Source: Aldrovandia affinis (taxonomy: Eukaryota; Chordata; Actinopteri; Notacanthiformes; Halosauridae). From it: a stretch of DNA of 64,000 nt. The stretch is from the NCBI GenBank assembly GCA_029706075.1, contig JAINUG010000109.1, forward strand, positions 1,082,501-1,146,500, given 5' to 3'. Numbering within the stretch: the first letter of the stretch is position 1; every line of letters begins with the position of its first letter. Both the position numbers and the translations under genes were made by a program. This document shows, piece by piece, positions 1 through 10,721 of the stretch. Below the pieces are notes generated by a model, which made no database searches, was not told where the DNA came from, and saw nothing but the letters and a program-made list of their open reading frames with translations.

Positions 1-700
1 GATAAACAGGGGCAGGCTGATTAAGATCCTTTGTCAGAGGTGGACAAAGAAAGGAAGAAACAAAGAAACAAAAATACTGTGCGATTAGGCTTGCACACAG
101 TAGCTCACAATGATCTCATATTTGTAACCCTCACAGGGTAACAAAAACAAAAACAAAAACAAAACTCTACCCGGCACTGAATCAGAAATGTGCCCTTCTT
201 TAGTTTCATTAGAACTCTTTAGCTTCATCTGCTGAATGAAGGTTTTTTTTTTTGTTCTGTTTTTTTTCTGTTTGCTAAAATAAATAATTAAAATAATATA
301 ATTAAAATATAAATAATAAAATAATAAAACATGAATAAGAACCACCCAAATAAGATCTTCTTGAGAGAAAATTAACAAGATCATTTCAAATTACATTTGA
401 ATCATGCATCTGTGTATACAGTAGGTTTATATGGGTATATGTGAAAACAACATTCAAAATAGAGGCTTTTCAGCAGAGATGAAGTGTATTTTTCCTGACT
501 GTGATATAGCTTCATCCAAGCAGCCATCATACATCAGCAGAGGATCGTCTGTTTGTGTCTTGATGACAAAGATATATTTGGACAAAGCTGGATTTGAGCT
601 CTGACAAAAATAAACTAACAGACTAAATTTGTTCCTTCCAGGCTGAGAAAGTATCCAGGACCCATTCACTGTAAATTCCCCATGCACGCACAATATTGAT
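1..700. other. AT-rich non-coding DNA, no gene seen
   Basis: I see no splice-bounded exon or recognisable protein here. The stretch around 240-340 is low-complexity (poly-T runs, then AAATAATAAAATAATA-like sequence), and the open frames on the minus strand are short and compositionally biased. It is probably intergenic or intronic. Confidence 0.6.
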
Positions 701-705
701 ATTTG

Positions 706-765
706 CATTTAAGCATTTAGCAGACTTATCCAGAGCGATTTACAAGCAAGTACATATAACAAGGC
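706..765 (-). repeat. L2/SINE 3'-tail fragment
   Basis: The plus strand reads AAGCATTTAGCAGACTTATCC followed by AGAGCGATTTACAAG. This is the reverse complement of the tail shared by fish L2-clade LINEs and their partner SINEs (UnaL2/UnaSINE type), which folds into the stem-loop recognised by the LINE reverse transcriptase. Only about 60 bp can be followed, so this is a truncated insertion. Confidence 0.7.
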
Positions 766-871
766 TAAAAGAACAATGCTAAACCTATAAAATCAATTAC
801 GTCTGAGTCAATGGCAGGGACAAGGGCACGATCATATCACATATCGCAAACATCATATCACATATTGATCC

Positions 872-1431
872 TGTGGCAGCCCAAGGGGCTGCACAAGGAA
901 ATGGCTGCCTGGCCTCCAACACATGGGAGCCAGGAAACACTACATTTCCCAACAGGTCAGAGTCACACCTGAGCAGAGTCAAGAAATTGCGACTAATGAC
1001 CAGCTGAAGGCCATTTGGAGGCCTATTTAAAGGGCTCGTACCGGTTACCCATTGAGAAGAGTAGGAATGTGTTTTGAAAGGAGTTGGTGAGTGTATAAAG
1101 AACATGTGAAGTTGTTTTGACCAGCCAGGATTTAGAAAGAGTGTTTTGTGTATGAAATTGGATTGTTTGAGGACCCCCTTTGGATATCGACTATGGACTG
1201 GATTGTGGAACGGAACTGGATTTTGGAATTGGATTACGGACATTGACAACGAGCTAAGGATTGTGGACTTTGTGTGTTTGTATTCCCCTGAAGACCCCAC
1301 CCTTTGTTTTGTGTCAGTATTAGATTAATAAATTATTGTTTTGCTTATATTACTGCCTCCTCCATGTTCTTAAACTTGCCTACGCCCTCTGCAAGGTCCG
1401 TGTGTGTCGCCCAACCCCTGGGGACACCACA
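872..1431 (+). mobile_element. solo LTR of an LTR retrotransposon
   Basis: The 560-bp block starts TGTGGCAGCCC and ends GGGACACCACA, so its termini are the short inverted TGTGG/CCACA expected of an LTR. It is flanked by a perfect 4-bp duplication, ATCC (868-871 and 1432-1435). Inside, in the right order for the plus strand, are a TATA-like box (TATTTAA, about 1024-1030) and a polyadenylation signal (AATAAA, 1327-1332) followed by a T-rich stretch. No gag/pol sequence or second LTR lies next to it, so it is most easily read as a solo LTR left by LTR-LTR recombination. The family is not identified; a 4-bp duplication suits several gypsy-like or retroviral groups. Confidence 0.75.
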
Positions 1432-1444
1432 ATCCAACATATAC

Positions 1445-1535
1445 ATTTGACATTTCTAGGCATTTAGAGCACACTCTAGCACACTCCAGAGTGGCTTACA
1501 CAGTTTTTCCTACATGCAATCCATGCAATGTTATT
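1445..1535 (-). repeat. degenerate L2/SINE tail fragment
   Basis: A diverged copy of the tail is visible: GGCATTTAGAG, then CTCCAGAGTGGCTTACACAG, followed by TACATGCAATCCATGCA. The latter resembles the body of the tRNA-headed SINE at 10,722-10,928. It is truncated. Confidence 0.55.
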
Positions 1536-2690
1536 CTTTCTGATTTTAATGTACAGTCAGTCTAAACACATTGTGACATGTATACAACCATGGTTATTGG
1601 ATGTTAACCTGTCAATGGTGATTAGTGAAGTAAGGATGGAGTGTGTTTGATTAGAGTTGCACCTGCTCAAAGGCTGGGAATGAATGCACTAGTGATGGGA
1701 TAATGAGGTATTATTCGAGCTACAATTATGTCAATCACTGCCTTGTTTAAAAGAAAACACAATGATTGGTTCAAATCGGTGAGTTACTGGTAGCATACGG
1801 TAGCTCCACCCATTTTTGGTGTCATGACACCTCATTCACCCATCACTAGAATGCACCTGAATGTTAAAATTTTTAAATAAAAAAAATCACATGAAATGCC
1901 CCCAAAAAACAACCATTTGTATACTGTATGTGATTTCATGTGAATACCTGTGAAGTAAATGTTACATGTGACAATATGTAGTATACAAGCGGAAATGTGA
2001 AGAAGAAAAAAACATACCTGACATGCTGAATTCATGTAATTTTTCTGTAAGGGCAGAATCTCAATGCATATCAATGGGGACTTTAGAGAACAAGCAGTGG
2101 TGATGGTGGCCTAACCTTTTCTCCTCTGAACTGATTGAACATTTCTTTATGAAGCCCAGGCCCACGGTTGGTATGACTTCCTCATCTAAAGGTTTTGCAG
2201 ATTATGGGGGGAATGGAGCAAACGAGCAGGAACTGAATGACACACCTTTTTGACATATGTATTTAACAGAACATACAAAGGTACTGACATGGAAGGAAGA
2301 GGGGATATGGTGTCACCTATGGCTAATTGTTATGACCAAACCCCTTCAACTCCATAAAGTGTGCAAAAAGCCACAAAAGTTAACCGTGGAGTGAAAGCTA
2401 CAGCCAATAAAGGGGTAAGGTCTATCTGGGAACACTCATGACTTCCTGTTCTGAACTATGTAAGCAGCGCTTGGAGAGAAATTGCAATACTTGCTAACTG
2501 GAGCAGTTATGAGACTATTGAAAAAAATCGAACCAAGTTTTTTTTGAGGTAAGGGGAAAAACATATCCAATTATAGAAACCTTGGAGCGTTCATTCATTT
2601 AAATAGTTTTTCTTTCATTCATCTAATTTGCTTTTTTAAAGAATGTTGATGTGAAGTGCAAAAATAAATCAATGGCTGCTACAGTGCATG
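1536..2690. other. unique non-coding DNA
   Basis: No coding evidence is visible. It is AT-rich, with a homopolymer around 1875-1890 and no tandem repeat or TIR element that I can bound. Confidence 0.5.
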
Positions 2691-2695
2691 TCTGT

Positions 2696-2943
2696 AATTA
2701 AGTTCGGGTAGCAGAACAAGAGACTAAAGGTGGAAATCAGTTAAAGGCAAATTCTGCACAGATATTAGGAAGTTTTTCTTTACACAAAGAGTTGTCAATG
2801 CCAACTCAGGTAGTAGAGGCAGAAACACTTGGGCTATTCAAGTCCAGGCTAGATGCAATACTAGATACTTTTTAGGTTAGGACATGATGAGCCTAGATGG
2901 GCTGAATGGCCCATTTTCGTCATTATGTATTCTTATGTTCTTA
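2696..2943 (+). mobile_element. CR1-like LINE, 3' end of ORF2 and 3' UTR
   Basis: The sequence encodes, with breaks, the ORF2 C-terminus typical of fish CR1-like LINEs (a frame reading like KANSAQILGSF...LFKSRLDAILDTF). It is followed by the characteristic short 3' UTR, GATGGGCTGAATGGCCCATTT, and ends in repeated ATGTATTCTTATGTTCTTA. It matches the sequences at 21,255-21,330 and 23,364-23,447, so the same family occurs at least twice in the window. The insertion is heavily 5'-truncated and non-functional. Confidence 0.8.
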
Positions 2944-3355
2944 ATTATGTGTTTGGGCAAATAACTTAAAGAAAGAAGCTACACTCACAGATCAAATATC
3001 CATGACAGGAGCACAGGAGCTGGTGAGAGTGCTCAGACAGTGGAACATACTGTACCTTTCTTCCTATTTTGAGAATATATGGTTGGCAACGATATAAAAA
3101 AAAATCTGAAAATGTGTTTTTTAACCAGAGCATTACAGACAGTGGCAGAGAACAAGGGAAGGGCAGAGAAGACAAAACAAACATACAAACAAGGCAAAAG
3201 GGTAGAGAATGGTTCTAAAACATGAAAATAAATACGGGTTTGGTACATTTGCTCTAGGGCACAGCATCGGTAACTCATTCAACCCATAACCAGCGGACTG
3301 TTACGGCCATTATCCAAGACATTACATTCTGGAGGTTTAGTGTGTTTTGAGAGTA
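2944..3355. other. unique non-coding DNA
   Basis: Nothing recognisable. Two overlapping minus-strand open frames of 72-81 codons show no domain, and their composition looks like random AT-rich sequence. Confidence 0.45.
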
Positions 3356-3440
3356 ATTTTTGCTCAAACCCGGGTGGCAGTGGGCAACATGCACTTGAAA
3401 CAAGTTACTTTATCGGCTGCACCACTCAGGGGCACACAAA
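3356..3440 (-). repeat. tRNA-derived SINE head fragment
   Basis: On the minus strand this reads CCCCTGAGTGGTGCAGCCG...CAAGTGCATGTTGCCCACTGCCACCCGGGTTTGAGCA. It aligns by eye with the SINE copies at 48,971 (+) and 50,026 (-). The GGTTTGAGC end corresponds to the polymerase III B box of a tRNA-like head. Only the head is retained. Confidence 0.65.
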
Positions 3441-3784
3441 TGCTGTCCTCAATTATCATCGTTATACTATCCGTCATTCTGCCGTGGGCACTGTGGTGCA
3501 AAAACCGCGGCTACCATAAACAAATCCTCTTCGGTTGGAAGCTGCGTCAGTTGGTGACGCCCCCAGGGAGGGGAAGCTGCATGTCTCTGCGTGGTTAGAG
3601 CTTACTTAGGCACACAGCAGCTGCTGACATTTCCTTCGTATTGGATGTCGAGTGGTTGTCGAGTTTTTTCTTTCTTTCACGGAGCTCTCTGCAGATGCAC
3701 ATCCTGCTGTCTTCAATAAAACTCTGTTATTTAGAAATGAGAAAATGACTTAGAACAGCTGTTCTTGGATAGGGATTTTCCCTC

Positions 3785-3802
3785 GTGTGTGTGTGTGTGT
3801 GT
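3785..3802 (+). repeat. (GT)n microsatellite
   Basis: A short uninterrupted GTGTGT run of about nine units, followed by GAGAG. Confidence 0.9.
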
Positions 3803-4225
3803 GAGAGCATGGAATGCCCAGGGCATGAGACGCAAGGCACTGCACTCCAAATAATGGATTATTTATTTTTGACTACTGATTAAATAATTTATTGCACATG
3901 TATATTTGAGTGGGGGTTTGTGTATGGACAGACCTGGGTCAAATACATTTTCAAAATATTTGAATTCTTTAGATGCTGGTAAAATGTAAAAACACATTCA
4001 GATCCTTGAGAATTTGAGAAGATAAACCAAAATGTACATTCAGATGAAAGAGGAATTTAATTCTGATCATTGGTTGAAGTCAAAGAATTGTCAGTAACCT
4101 GCGGGAATTATACTGGTTTCTCAAGGGTTAAAATTATTTGAATTAATTATTTGACTCGACTTATTGTGAGGTGCAAGGCATTTCAAATACAGTATTATTT
4201 ATTTTTCCCTACTGATTCAGTGATT
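3803..4225. other. AT-rich DNA with partly duplicated flanks
   Basis: A segment near 3,830-3,915 (CAAGGCACTGC...TTATTTATTTTTGACTACTGATT...GTATATTTG) is echoed near 4,170-4,240 (CAAGGCATTTC...TTATTTATTTTTCCCTACTGATT...GTATATTTG). The intervening part begins GACCTGGGTCAAATACA, a phrase I associate with fish hAT-type repeats. This may be an old insertion between duplicated segments; no gene is seen. Confidence 0.4.
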
Positions 4226-4235
4226 AATGCTTAGG

Positions 4236-4476
4236 TATATTTGTGTATGTGCTTATGTACGGTATGTGAAATACAGTATCTATGTTTGTGTGGGTGCTTG
4301 TGTGCAGTATGTGAATTACAGTATCTGTGTATGTGCTTGTGTATGGTATGTGAAATACAGTATGTATGCTTGTGTATGTGCTTGTGTATGGTATGTGAAA
4401 TACAGTATGTATGTTTGTGTATGTGCTTGTGTATGGTATGTGAATTACAGTATCTATATTTGTGTATGTGCTTACA
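4236..4476 (+). repeat. 45-bp minisatellite, about five units
   Basis: The motif ACAGTAT recurs at about 4273, 4318, 4357, 4402 and 4447, giving spacings of 45, 39, 45 and 45 bp. The unit reads roughly TGTGTATGTGCTTGTGTATG then GTATGTGAAATACAGTATGTATG. Because 45 and 39 are multiples of three, the array stays open in two frames and creates false reading frames of 92-101 codons. Confidence 0.9.
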
Positions 4477-4720
4477 TTTTTACATTTTACATTTTAAGCA
4501 TTTAGCAGACACTCTTATCCAGAGCAACTTACAAGATGTGCATTAATACATGGTAGGAACAATCATAGTTTGCGCAAGAGATCATACATAGCGATAGATA
4601 TTGTTGTAGGCATGGGACAGTCAGTTTGCCAGAGGAGGCGGAGCGGAGGGGTCTGGCTGGGGTGTAGGGTGTGATGAGTGTCTGGAGGTAAGGGGGAGCA
4701 GTTCCTCTAGCCGCTTGACA
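4477..4720 (-). mobile_element. L2-clade LINE, 3' end
   Basis: Reading the minus strand, this is the ORF2 C-terminus region (complement of GGGACAGTCAGTTTGCCAGAGG, also present near 24,600), a 3' UTR with CATGTATTAATGCACATCTTG, and then the UnaL2-type tail GTTGCTCTGGATAAGAG...GCTAAATGCTTAAAATGT. It is 5'-truncated at about 4,720. The LINE machinery is absent. Confidence 0.8.
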
Positions 4721-5720
4721 TCCATATTATTCTATTATCTTAATCTTGCCTTGTGTCTTGTAGCTTTTGTGCTTTTAACTTAACCAGTAAAAAGCCCAGT
4801 CAATATAAACCAAAAAATGGGTCTTGAAGGATATTATTGATTGGCGTGATTGAGGCCAAATCCCCCCATTTATATAATTAACAAACGCTGCTGGGACTGG
4901 CTGCAACACCAGGCTTAAATTGTTTTCCAATGGCTGATTTTCTGATCTGATTTGTACCAATTTAAAATAAGCTTAGTTGTAGCTAGTATCTTGTGTGTAG
5001 ATTACTCCTTGGTGCAAATAAACACATAATGATGCTTTTATGCTTTGCAGCACTTGTTGCCATTGGAGCTTGTTCCATGTCTTTCAGTGGCCTGGATTGA
5101 AAACATTTTTTTATTAATTAGTCAGTCAAAGTTAAGGTAACGATCAGCTTGGTATCAACGTGAACACTTGCAATTTACATCCTATGTCTGAAACGGAGGA
5201 GGTGGCGGAAAACACAAGATAAGACAACATGTCCAAGTCTCCAGAACACTGCACAAGTTTAATGATCTTAAATATTGATGTAAAACACAATCCACTAACT
5301 TTTCCCCAACTGTCTTTGTTGATTACTCATTGTATCAGGCTGCATTTCCATTGCACACATTTACATAATAGCCTGCTGTGATATCAAACCTTATTAGCAT
5401 CTTGCAATTATCACTTGGCTTTCTGTTTAGACTCCTTCTAAAGGGGGGTCAATGACCCAAGAGATTATGCTGTTCAACTACAGTCAGTCAACCTCAGAGG
5501 GATGGACGCTGAGGGCATGGGTCTCTTCTTGGGCCTCTGATGATAAGTGTATTGATTTATTAACATGTGCACTACATGTACCCACCAGGGCCTCGATGAC
5601 TTAATCCAGCACTGTGAAATTAGGATTAAAGAAAGGGGAACACGTGCGCTGGCTTTCCAGGCACACGTACGACAGCGGTGAGGAGTAGGGAACTTCACCA
5701 AATAGTAGTCTCGACTCCAG
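4721..5720. other. unique non-coding DNA
   Basis: No repeat or gene is recognised. The end (about 5,460-5,720) has scattered CpGs and a less AT-rich composition than its surroundings, but no splice-bounded frame. Confidence 0.45.
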
Positions 5721-5724
5721 GTGC

Positions 5725-5782
5725 TCAATCTCTGATAGAGCTTCTGTTAACAAGGTTATCCAGAAGCTCTATCAGAGATTGA
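5725..5782. other. perfect hairpin, 22-bp arms, 14-nt loop
   Basis: The left arm (5725-5746, TCAATCTCTGATAGAGCTTC then TG) and right arm (5761-5782) are exact reverse complements, separated by TTAACAAGGTTATC. Arm length and loop size are within the range of a microRNA precursor, but the perfect pairing and sharp ends also suit a small inverted duplication or a minimal foldback element. No match to a known microRNA is recognised. Confidence 0.85.
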
Positions 5783-5789
5783 AAACATC

Positions 5790-6200
5790 CTGTAATCTGA
5801 TTGGTGCCAGCAGATTTCTGATGTATGTGGTTGGCTGGAGCAGGTTATCATTTCATACAAATAGTAACTGAACATTGCTTTATTAGAGAAGCTAATGTAA
5901 AGCATCCCCGGAAGTTGGGAAACATCTGAGTGAGAAGAAGAATGAGGCTTGCCAAACAGTGACTTCAGGATGTGATTATCAATACATATGGAACCACAGA
6001 TACTAGAGTTTAAAAAAAAACTCACTGTCAAGCAGTGGAACAGGAGACATAATTAAACTACTGAGCTGTTCTCATTTGCAAGATTTAGTTTCAGCTTGTT
6101 TGCTTTGAATGTAACATAATAGACTCCAAATGAAAACCATAACATAGAATGATAAAAAAACAACATTCACCAACCTTAAGTGAATCTTTTAGGACATTAG
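5790..6200. other. unique non-coding DNA
   Basis: Nothing recognised. The only low-complexity features are short poly-A runs. Confidence 0.4.
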
Positions 6201-6204
6201 GCAC

Positions 6205-6830
6205 GCATGTGAGCACGTATACACACACATGGGGCACAGACACACACACCCTCGCTTACGATATTCTCACCGCAATTTTCATTGCATTTCCTTAAAAAAA
6301 CTGTTTCCAAACCGTTAATACATTCTGCAGGAAGATTTACCCGAACATCCTTTCGAATTGGGAACGAGAAAATAAAAGACAATCGCTCCATTGTTGAATT
6401 TGCCCGTCGTGGGCTAATCACCAATATCGGGTTCAAATAAACATGGCTGAGAGAAAGAGAAGCTCGGCCCAGTGGCCTCTGGCTCCTCAGGATGTGTGCA
6501 GAAAAGAAACGCTGACGACAAGCTCAGCCTTCAGGAAGTCCTGATACTTGACCTGCTTTGTCAGAAAGCCCGGCCGTGACGCCTTCAATCCTCCGTCACA
6601 CACGGCCATGGGGACAAGCTGCCGCTGGCTGTGTTCCTATCACTGGGATCCGTTTCTGTGGTGGAAAATACACCCCTCTAATTTTTCAAACAGAGGTATT
6701 TTGCTGTCACTTTGTTTGGAACTTCCCTTAATCCATGACCACAGAAAACATTTGTACAAAAGCCCTCTACAAAACCGCATGATAAATTACACCGTTGACA
6801 GACAAACTGAAATTATTGGATAAGAAAACA
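6205..6830. promoter_or_regulatory. candidate conserved non-coding element
   Basis: After a short imperfect CA tract (6,215-6,250) the sequence becomes CpG-containing and non-repetitive, with several strong factor-like motifs. One is a Sox-like inverted pair, GACAATCGCTCCATTGTTG, at about 6,379-6,397. Others are TTTGCCCGTCGTGGGC and GTGACGCCTTCAATCC. Open frames exist on both strands but no splice context supports an exon. The call is based on composition and motifs only; cross-species conservation is not known to me. Confidence 0.3.
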
Positions 6831-7560
6831 AAACTTTGACATGTCTTAAGAGCTGGGTAATATTTGCTGTACGCGTTGTAAATCTGGAAAGGGCATGCCA
6901 AAGATGCTTTGCATAAGGCTCATGCAAGTCTTGCTCATTGACTTTTTTTGTCTTTAGGCAATTCATGTAGTATTTTCTGTGTGTGGTAATTTACCCCAAG
7001 GCTGAAATATGTCCAGATATTCATTTGTGGACGCCCACAGTACACCACTTAAGGCCTGAAAACCGCCTGTGTCTGTGTCTGTGTCTTGATGTTTGCTTGT
7101 CCTGTTTCCACCTGGGTAATTCCTACCTAAAAGCATGTAAATTACACAGCAAAAAACAAAGGATGACAACTTTGGCTTGTAGGCAGGGATGGGCAGTATT
7201 ATGTATTTGCATGTATGTATTTCATATGTAATACAAGTTTCTCACCTCTGTTTTGTATGGTTTATACCATTGTGCCACCTGCAAAGCAATCTACGCCTCC
7301 ACCATTTTGATTGTAGTCAGGGATGGGCAAAAATACATTAAAATGTATCCTGTTACAAAATACCTCCCAAATAAATCTATAAACTACAATCACAATGGCG
7401 GAGGCATAGGCCTGGGTCACTCAGCAACACCACCTGGTTTACATCTATCCAAAAATGTATTTAAATTAACCAATAAAGAGATAGGCTGGAAAAAAAGTTC
7501 AGCCCGTGGCCCTCAAGGACCGGAGTTGCCCACTCTCGGTCTATTACATCAATATTTACG
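6831..7560. other. AT-rich DNA with hAT-type repeat scraps
   Basis: Two phrases of the form AGGGATGGGCA (near 7,186 and 7,319), each followed by ATAC/GTATTT-rich sequence, resemble a common fish hAT-type repeat. A segment near 7,500-7,545 (CCCGTGGCCCTCAAGGACCG then GAGTTGCCCAC) looks like the right terminus of another hAT miniature. Neither can be bounded with target duplications. Confidence 0.4.
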
Positions 7561-7900
7561 TTTAACTTTAGGTCCGGCGACAGGTTAAATTACGACTGAC
7601 GTCTTCGCTCTCGCAGTGGAATAATGAATGACTGGAGACCTGTACTGAAGTGGTGCTTGAACGTAGGGAAAGTTTCCAAAACAGTTTTGTTCCTCCGTCT
7701 CCAGCCAACCAGTGGCACTCGCGCACCCCGTCCGGCAAGCCAGTGGAGCACTAGACGGCAAACCATTTTACGACCAACACGCAAATTAAGCTTTCCATTT
7801 TTTGTTCTCTTTGCACAAATCTTGTCCACGTCAAACCCTAAAACCTCTCACATTTCTGAGTCGCGCGTCTGTCCCGGTAAGCGAAATGTACCCTGAAGCA
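7561..7900. other. CpG-bearing unique segment, unknown
   Basis: This stretch is richer in CpG than its neighbours and is open for 80-90 codons on both strands. The translations match nothing I know and splice sites are unconvincing. It could be an undetected exon, a promoter or a conserved non-coding segment. Confidence 0.25.
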
Positions 7901-8615
7901 AATGAAGACAAATCTTCTGAAGTGCATTTGCGCATATAACACCCAGATTAAATTGACCATTTTTCACGAAATAAAAGGATCACGCTATACGCAAACTAAA
8001 CAGTAGAGACATTCGCTAATTTGTGTGGTGCCTTCCTGGACTGTTTACTGAATGTTGATTTATTATACCAGCACTACTTAATTCATCTTGCTTGACATTG
8101 TGCTCCTCTAATTCAATTTATAAGACAATTGAAATACTTAATGGGAAAAGGCTGTTGAAAAGATTTTGTTCTGAGGGATTAATTCCACTGACGTGTGCTT
8201 TTGAATGCCTTGTATCATGTTAGGATTCAGGTGTTAGGGTAGGTTTAGGAGCAAAAAAATACATGCTTTTACCTGGTCATGGTGATAATATAGCCAGGAA
8301 TAATTGGTAAATAATGCATAGAATATGGACCAGCATATAAATAATTGTTGAAAAGCTTTGTGAAAGTTGGAAATCCCCATATTTACAGAAAACATAATCC
8401 ACATAAAAAGCTAAAGTTCATAGAAACACTACAGAGCTTTTGGCAGACAGTTATAAATATTTATGATTTACTTAAAATTGTCCTCCTGCTAAAAAAATTC
8501 AGATGTAGAGAGACAGTGTGTGACTTTGAATGGGGGAACCCCATACTACCCCAATAAAACACACAAGAGAAGGCTCAGGTCACATAATGATCTCCTCGCT
8601 GGCAAAATAGAGGAA
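7901..8615. other. unique AT-rich DNA
   Basis: No gene or boundable repeat is seen. Confidence 0.4.
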
Positions 8616-8619
8616 GCAT

Positions 8620-9111
8620 TTGAATAAATTAAGGGTTCTGGCAGCTCTGTTGTGTGTGGGGGTGCATTTTTCTGGTATGGTTTAGGTCCACTCAACCCCT
8701 TAGAGGGTAAGGTAAACAAAATACATACAGTGATCACCTTCATCCTATGGTGAAGCATTTCTATCCTGATGGGAGTGGTTTCTTCCAGGATGATAATGCC
8801 TCGATCCACAGGGCATGAGTTTGAATGGTTTGATGAGTGTGAAAATGATGTAAACCATATGCCATTGCCATCTCAGTCACCAGATCTCAACCCAATTGAA
8901 CACTTATGGGAGATTCTGGAGCAATGCCTGAGACAGTGTTTTCCACCACCATCAACAAAACACCAAATGATGGATTTTGTTGTGGAAGAATGGTGTTGTG
9001 CCCCTCCCGACACTTGTAGAATCTATGCCAAGGCACACTGAAGCTGTTCTGGCAGCTCACAATGGCCCAATGCCTTTATGATGGTGTTTCCTTTATTTTG
9101 GCAGTTACCTG
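8620..9111 (+). pseudogene. Tc1/mariner transposase 3'-half relic
   Basis: The plus strand encodes the C-terminal part of a DD34E transposase. The diagnostic motif SPDLNPIEHLWE (codons around 8,877-8,912) holds the third catalytic acid, followed by LEQCLRQCF...STKHQMMDFVVEEW. Upstream, FLQDDNA (GGATGATAATGCC near 8,789) corresponds to the second catalytic Asp region. The copy ends in TTTCCTTTATTTTGGCAGTT and ACCTG, the terminal inverted repeat shared with the relics at 12,333-12,748 and 34,320-34,728. The 5' half and first Asp are missing, so it is inactive. Confidence 0.85.
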
Positions 9112-9720
9112 CAAATAACACTGGCAGCAGAGAGTTCATACCGGTTTACCAAACTTGATCTTTCTGACCAGGATTAACTCTGTCCCCTCTGGTAAGGCAT
9201 TCTAAAAACAGACACATCTTAAGCTGCTCCACAACATAGTTAACATGCTACATAGCAATTACTGTCAAGGCATTACAATTAAAGGCAGAGCCATGCTGAC
9301 AGGTTAATTTTGTCTTTCTGAAGTGCAATGCCATTCATGATTGAAAAAGACGAGATCTGTGAAATTTGCCAGCGACGGTTCCATTATTAGTGGGATTAGT
9401 GAACCACAAAAGATTTCAAAAAAGACAGTATGTTTCTGTCCAGGTGACTGAGTGTAAGGGTGGATTTTGGAAATCTGATGCCCTGGGCAGAAACCTACCA
9501 CGAAGCCCCCAAAAAAACTTTAAAAAACGTGAATGCAAGGAATAGGATATATAATCACATCATTGGTTTGTATACTCAGCACATCAACCACAGCGCAACA
9601 ATTTCAGCACACACGCAGGAACCTAATAACACAAATGACTTAACACAGTCAAATAATGCAACACACACACTGGCAGCCACAACATGATCACAAACAGTGA
9701 CGTCACCCCTGACTATAAAT
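9112..9720. other. unique non-coding DNA
   Basis: No recognisable gene. The sequence becomes CA-rich toward 9,600-9,690 (ACACACGCAGG, CACACACACTGG). A perfect CRE-like GTGACGTCAC lies at about 9,698-9,707. Confidence 0.4.
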
Positions 9721-9730
9721 CCGTCTTTTC

Positions 9731-9806
9731 CTGTGTGTGTGTACCTAATTGTGTATGAGTGTGTGTGTGTATCTGTGAGTGTGTGTGTGTGTATCTATGT
9801 GTGTGA
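9731..9806 (+). repeat. interrupted (GT)n microsatellite
   Basis: Three GTGTGT runs are separated by ACCTAATTGTGTATGA and ATCTGTGA/ATCTAT interruptions. It is likely polymorphic but imperfect. Confidence 0.9.
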
Positions 9807-10320
9807 TGATTTTCCTTCTGATACGTTGCCAGGCAACACATAAGTGACTGATTATATTCACACCTGTGCCCAGGATAGATGACACTGAGCGCAACGATAA
9901 TTACTCGAAATCCTGTGATTTCCTGGTAAATGTGGAATTTTGACTCCTGCTAGTGAGCCCTTTGGTGAGGTCAAAGTAACATTTCTTACCCTGTAATCCA
10001 CCCACACTGGGATTTTATTATTTTCACTGTCTGGGATTACATCCCAATTTAAACTATTGACCTAGTAAGATTTCATTGTGTTTGTGTATGCACATGTGCA
10101 TCCCCGTAATCTTGTTTGTTCCTCATACAATACCTGTACACTACACAGCTCCATGTTTGTCCCATTCAGGCCAAAGCTAAAAGCTTTCTGTGGCATTAAG
10201 GCTTTAACAAACTAATTCATTTCCATCCATTTCAGGGATTACCACAGCCTACCTTTTAAACAGGCCCAGTGTGTTTGTGTTGGCTGCTGCATCGTGGCTG
10301 AGGTTTTCCACCAGACCTGT
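9807..10320. other. unique non-coding DNA
   Basis: No gene or bounded repeat is seen. Confidence 0.4.
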
Positions 10321-10329
10321 GCCTCACAG

Positions 10330-10610
10330 AGTCTGGACACATCTGCAGTCAGTCCTCTCTGTGTTTTCACAGCGGTCAGTTGTTAATGGAAACGGGGCCG
10401 ACTGGCTGTTATTTGTAATGAAAACATTCAGGTAAGTTGAAGCAAGCAAGAGCGGAACCGGCGTGCGGTGGAGCTTGTTAATTGGTCCGGAGAGGATTCT
10501 GTCCACTGCTCGAGAGCGCCGTCAGCTGGAATTAACCCTTTCTGCCACCGCAACTCGGGAGACTTTCTCCAAAAGGAATTTGAGAGGAAAAAAATATTTT
10601 AAAAACGGAG
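10330..10610. promoter_or_regulatory. candidate conserved non-coding element
   Basis: This is a non-repetitive CpG-bearing segment with homeodomain-like cores: GTTAATGG near 10,382, TTGTAATGAAAAC near 10,410 and TTGTTAATTGG near 10,475. It also has ACCGGCGTGCGG and GAGAGCGCCGTCAGCTGG. No frame with splice support is present. Its function is inferred from composition only. Confidence 0.28.
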
Positions 10611-10721
10611 CTTTTTAATTAAAGGCATATCTACAGATAATATCAGACTGATTTTTAGTTTCAGCTCATCGCTCATTCCACAGCTATATTTTCTGGATCT
10701 GGCATGCATTGAATTCCATTA

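Noticed and set aside
797..1300. 167-codon minus-strand open frame
   Set aside because: It lies antisense within the solo LTR, shows no domain, and spans the LTR border.
4227..4546. Two overlapping plus-strand open frames of 92-101 codons
   Set aside because: They are produced by the 45-bp minisatellite, whose unit length keeps two frames open; the peptides are simple repeats.
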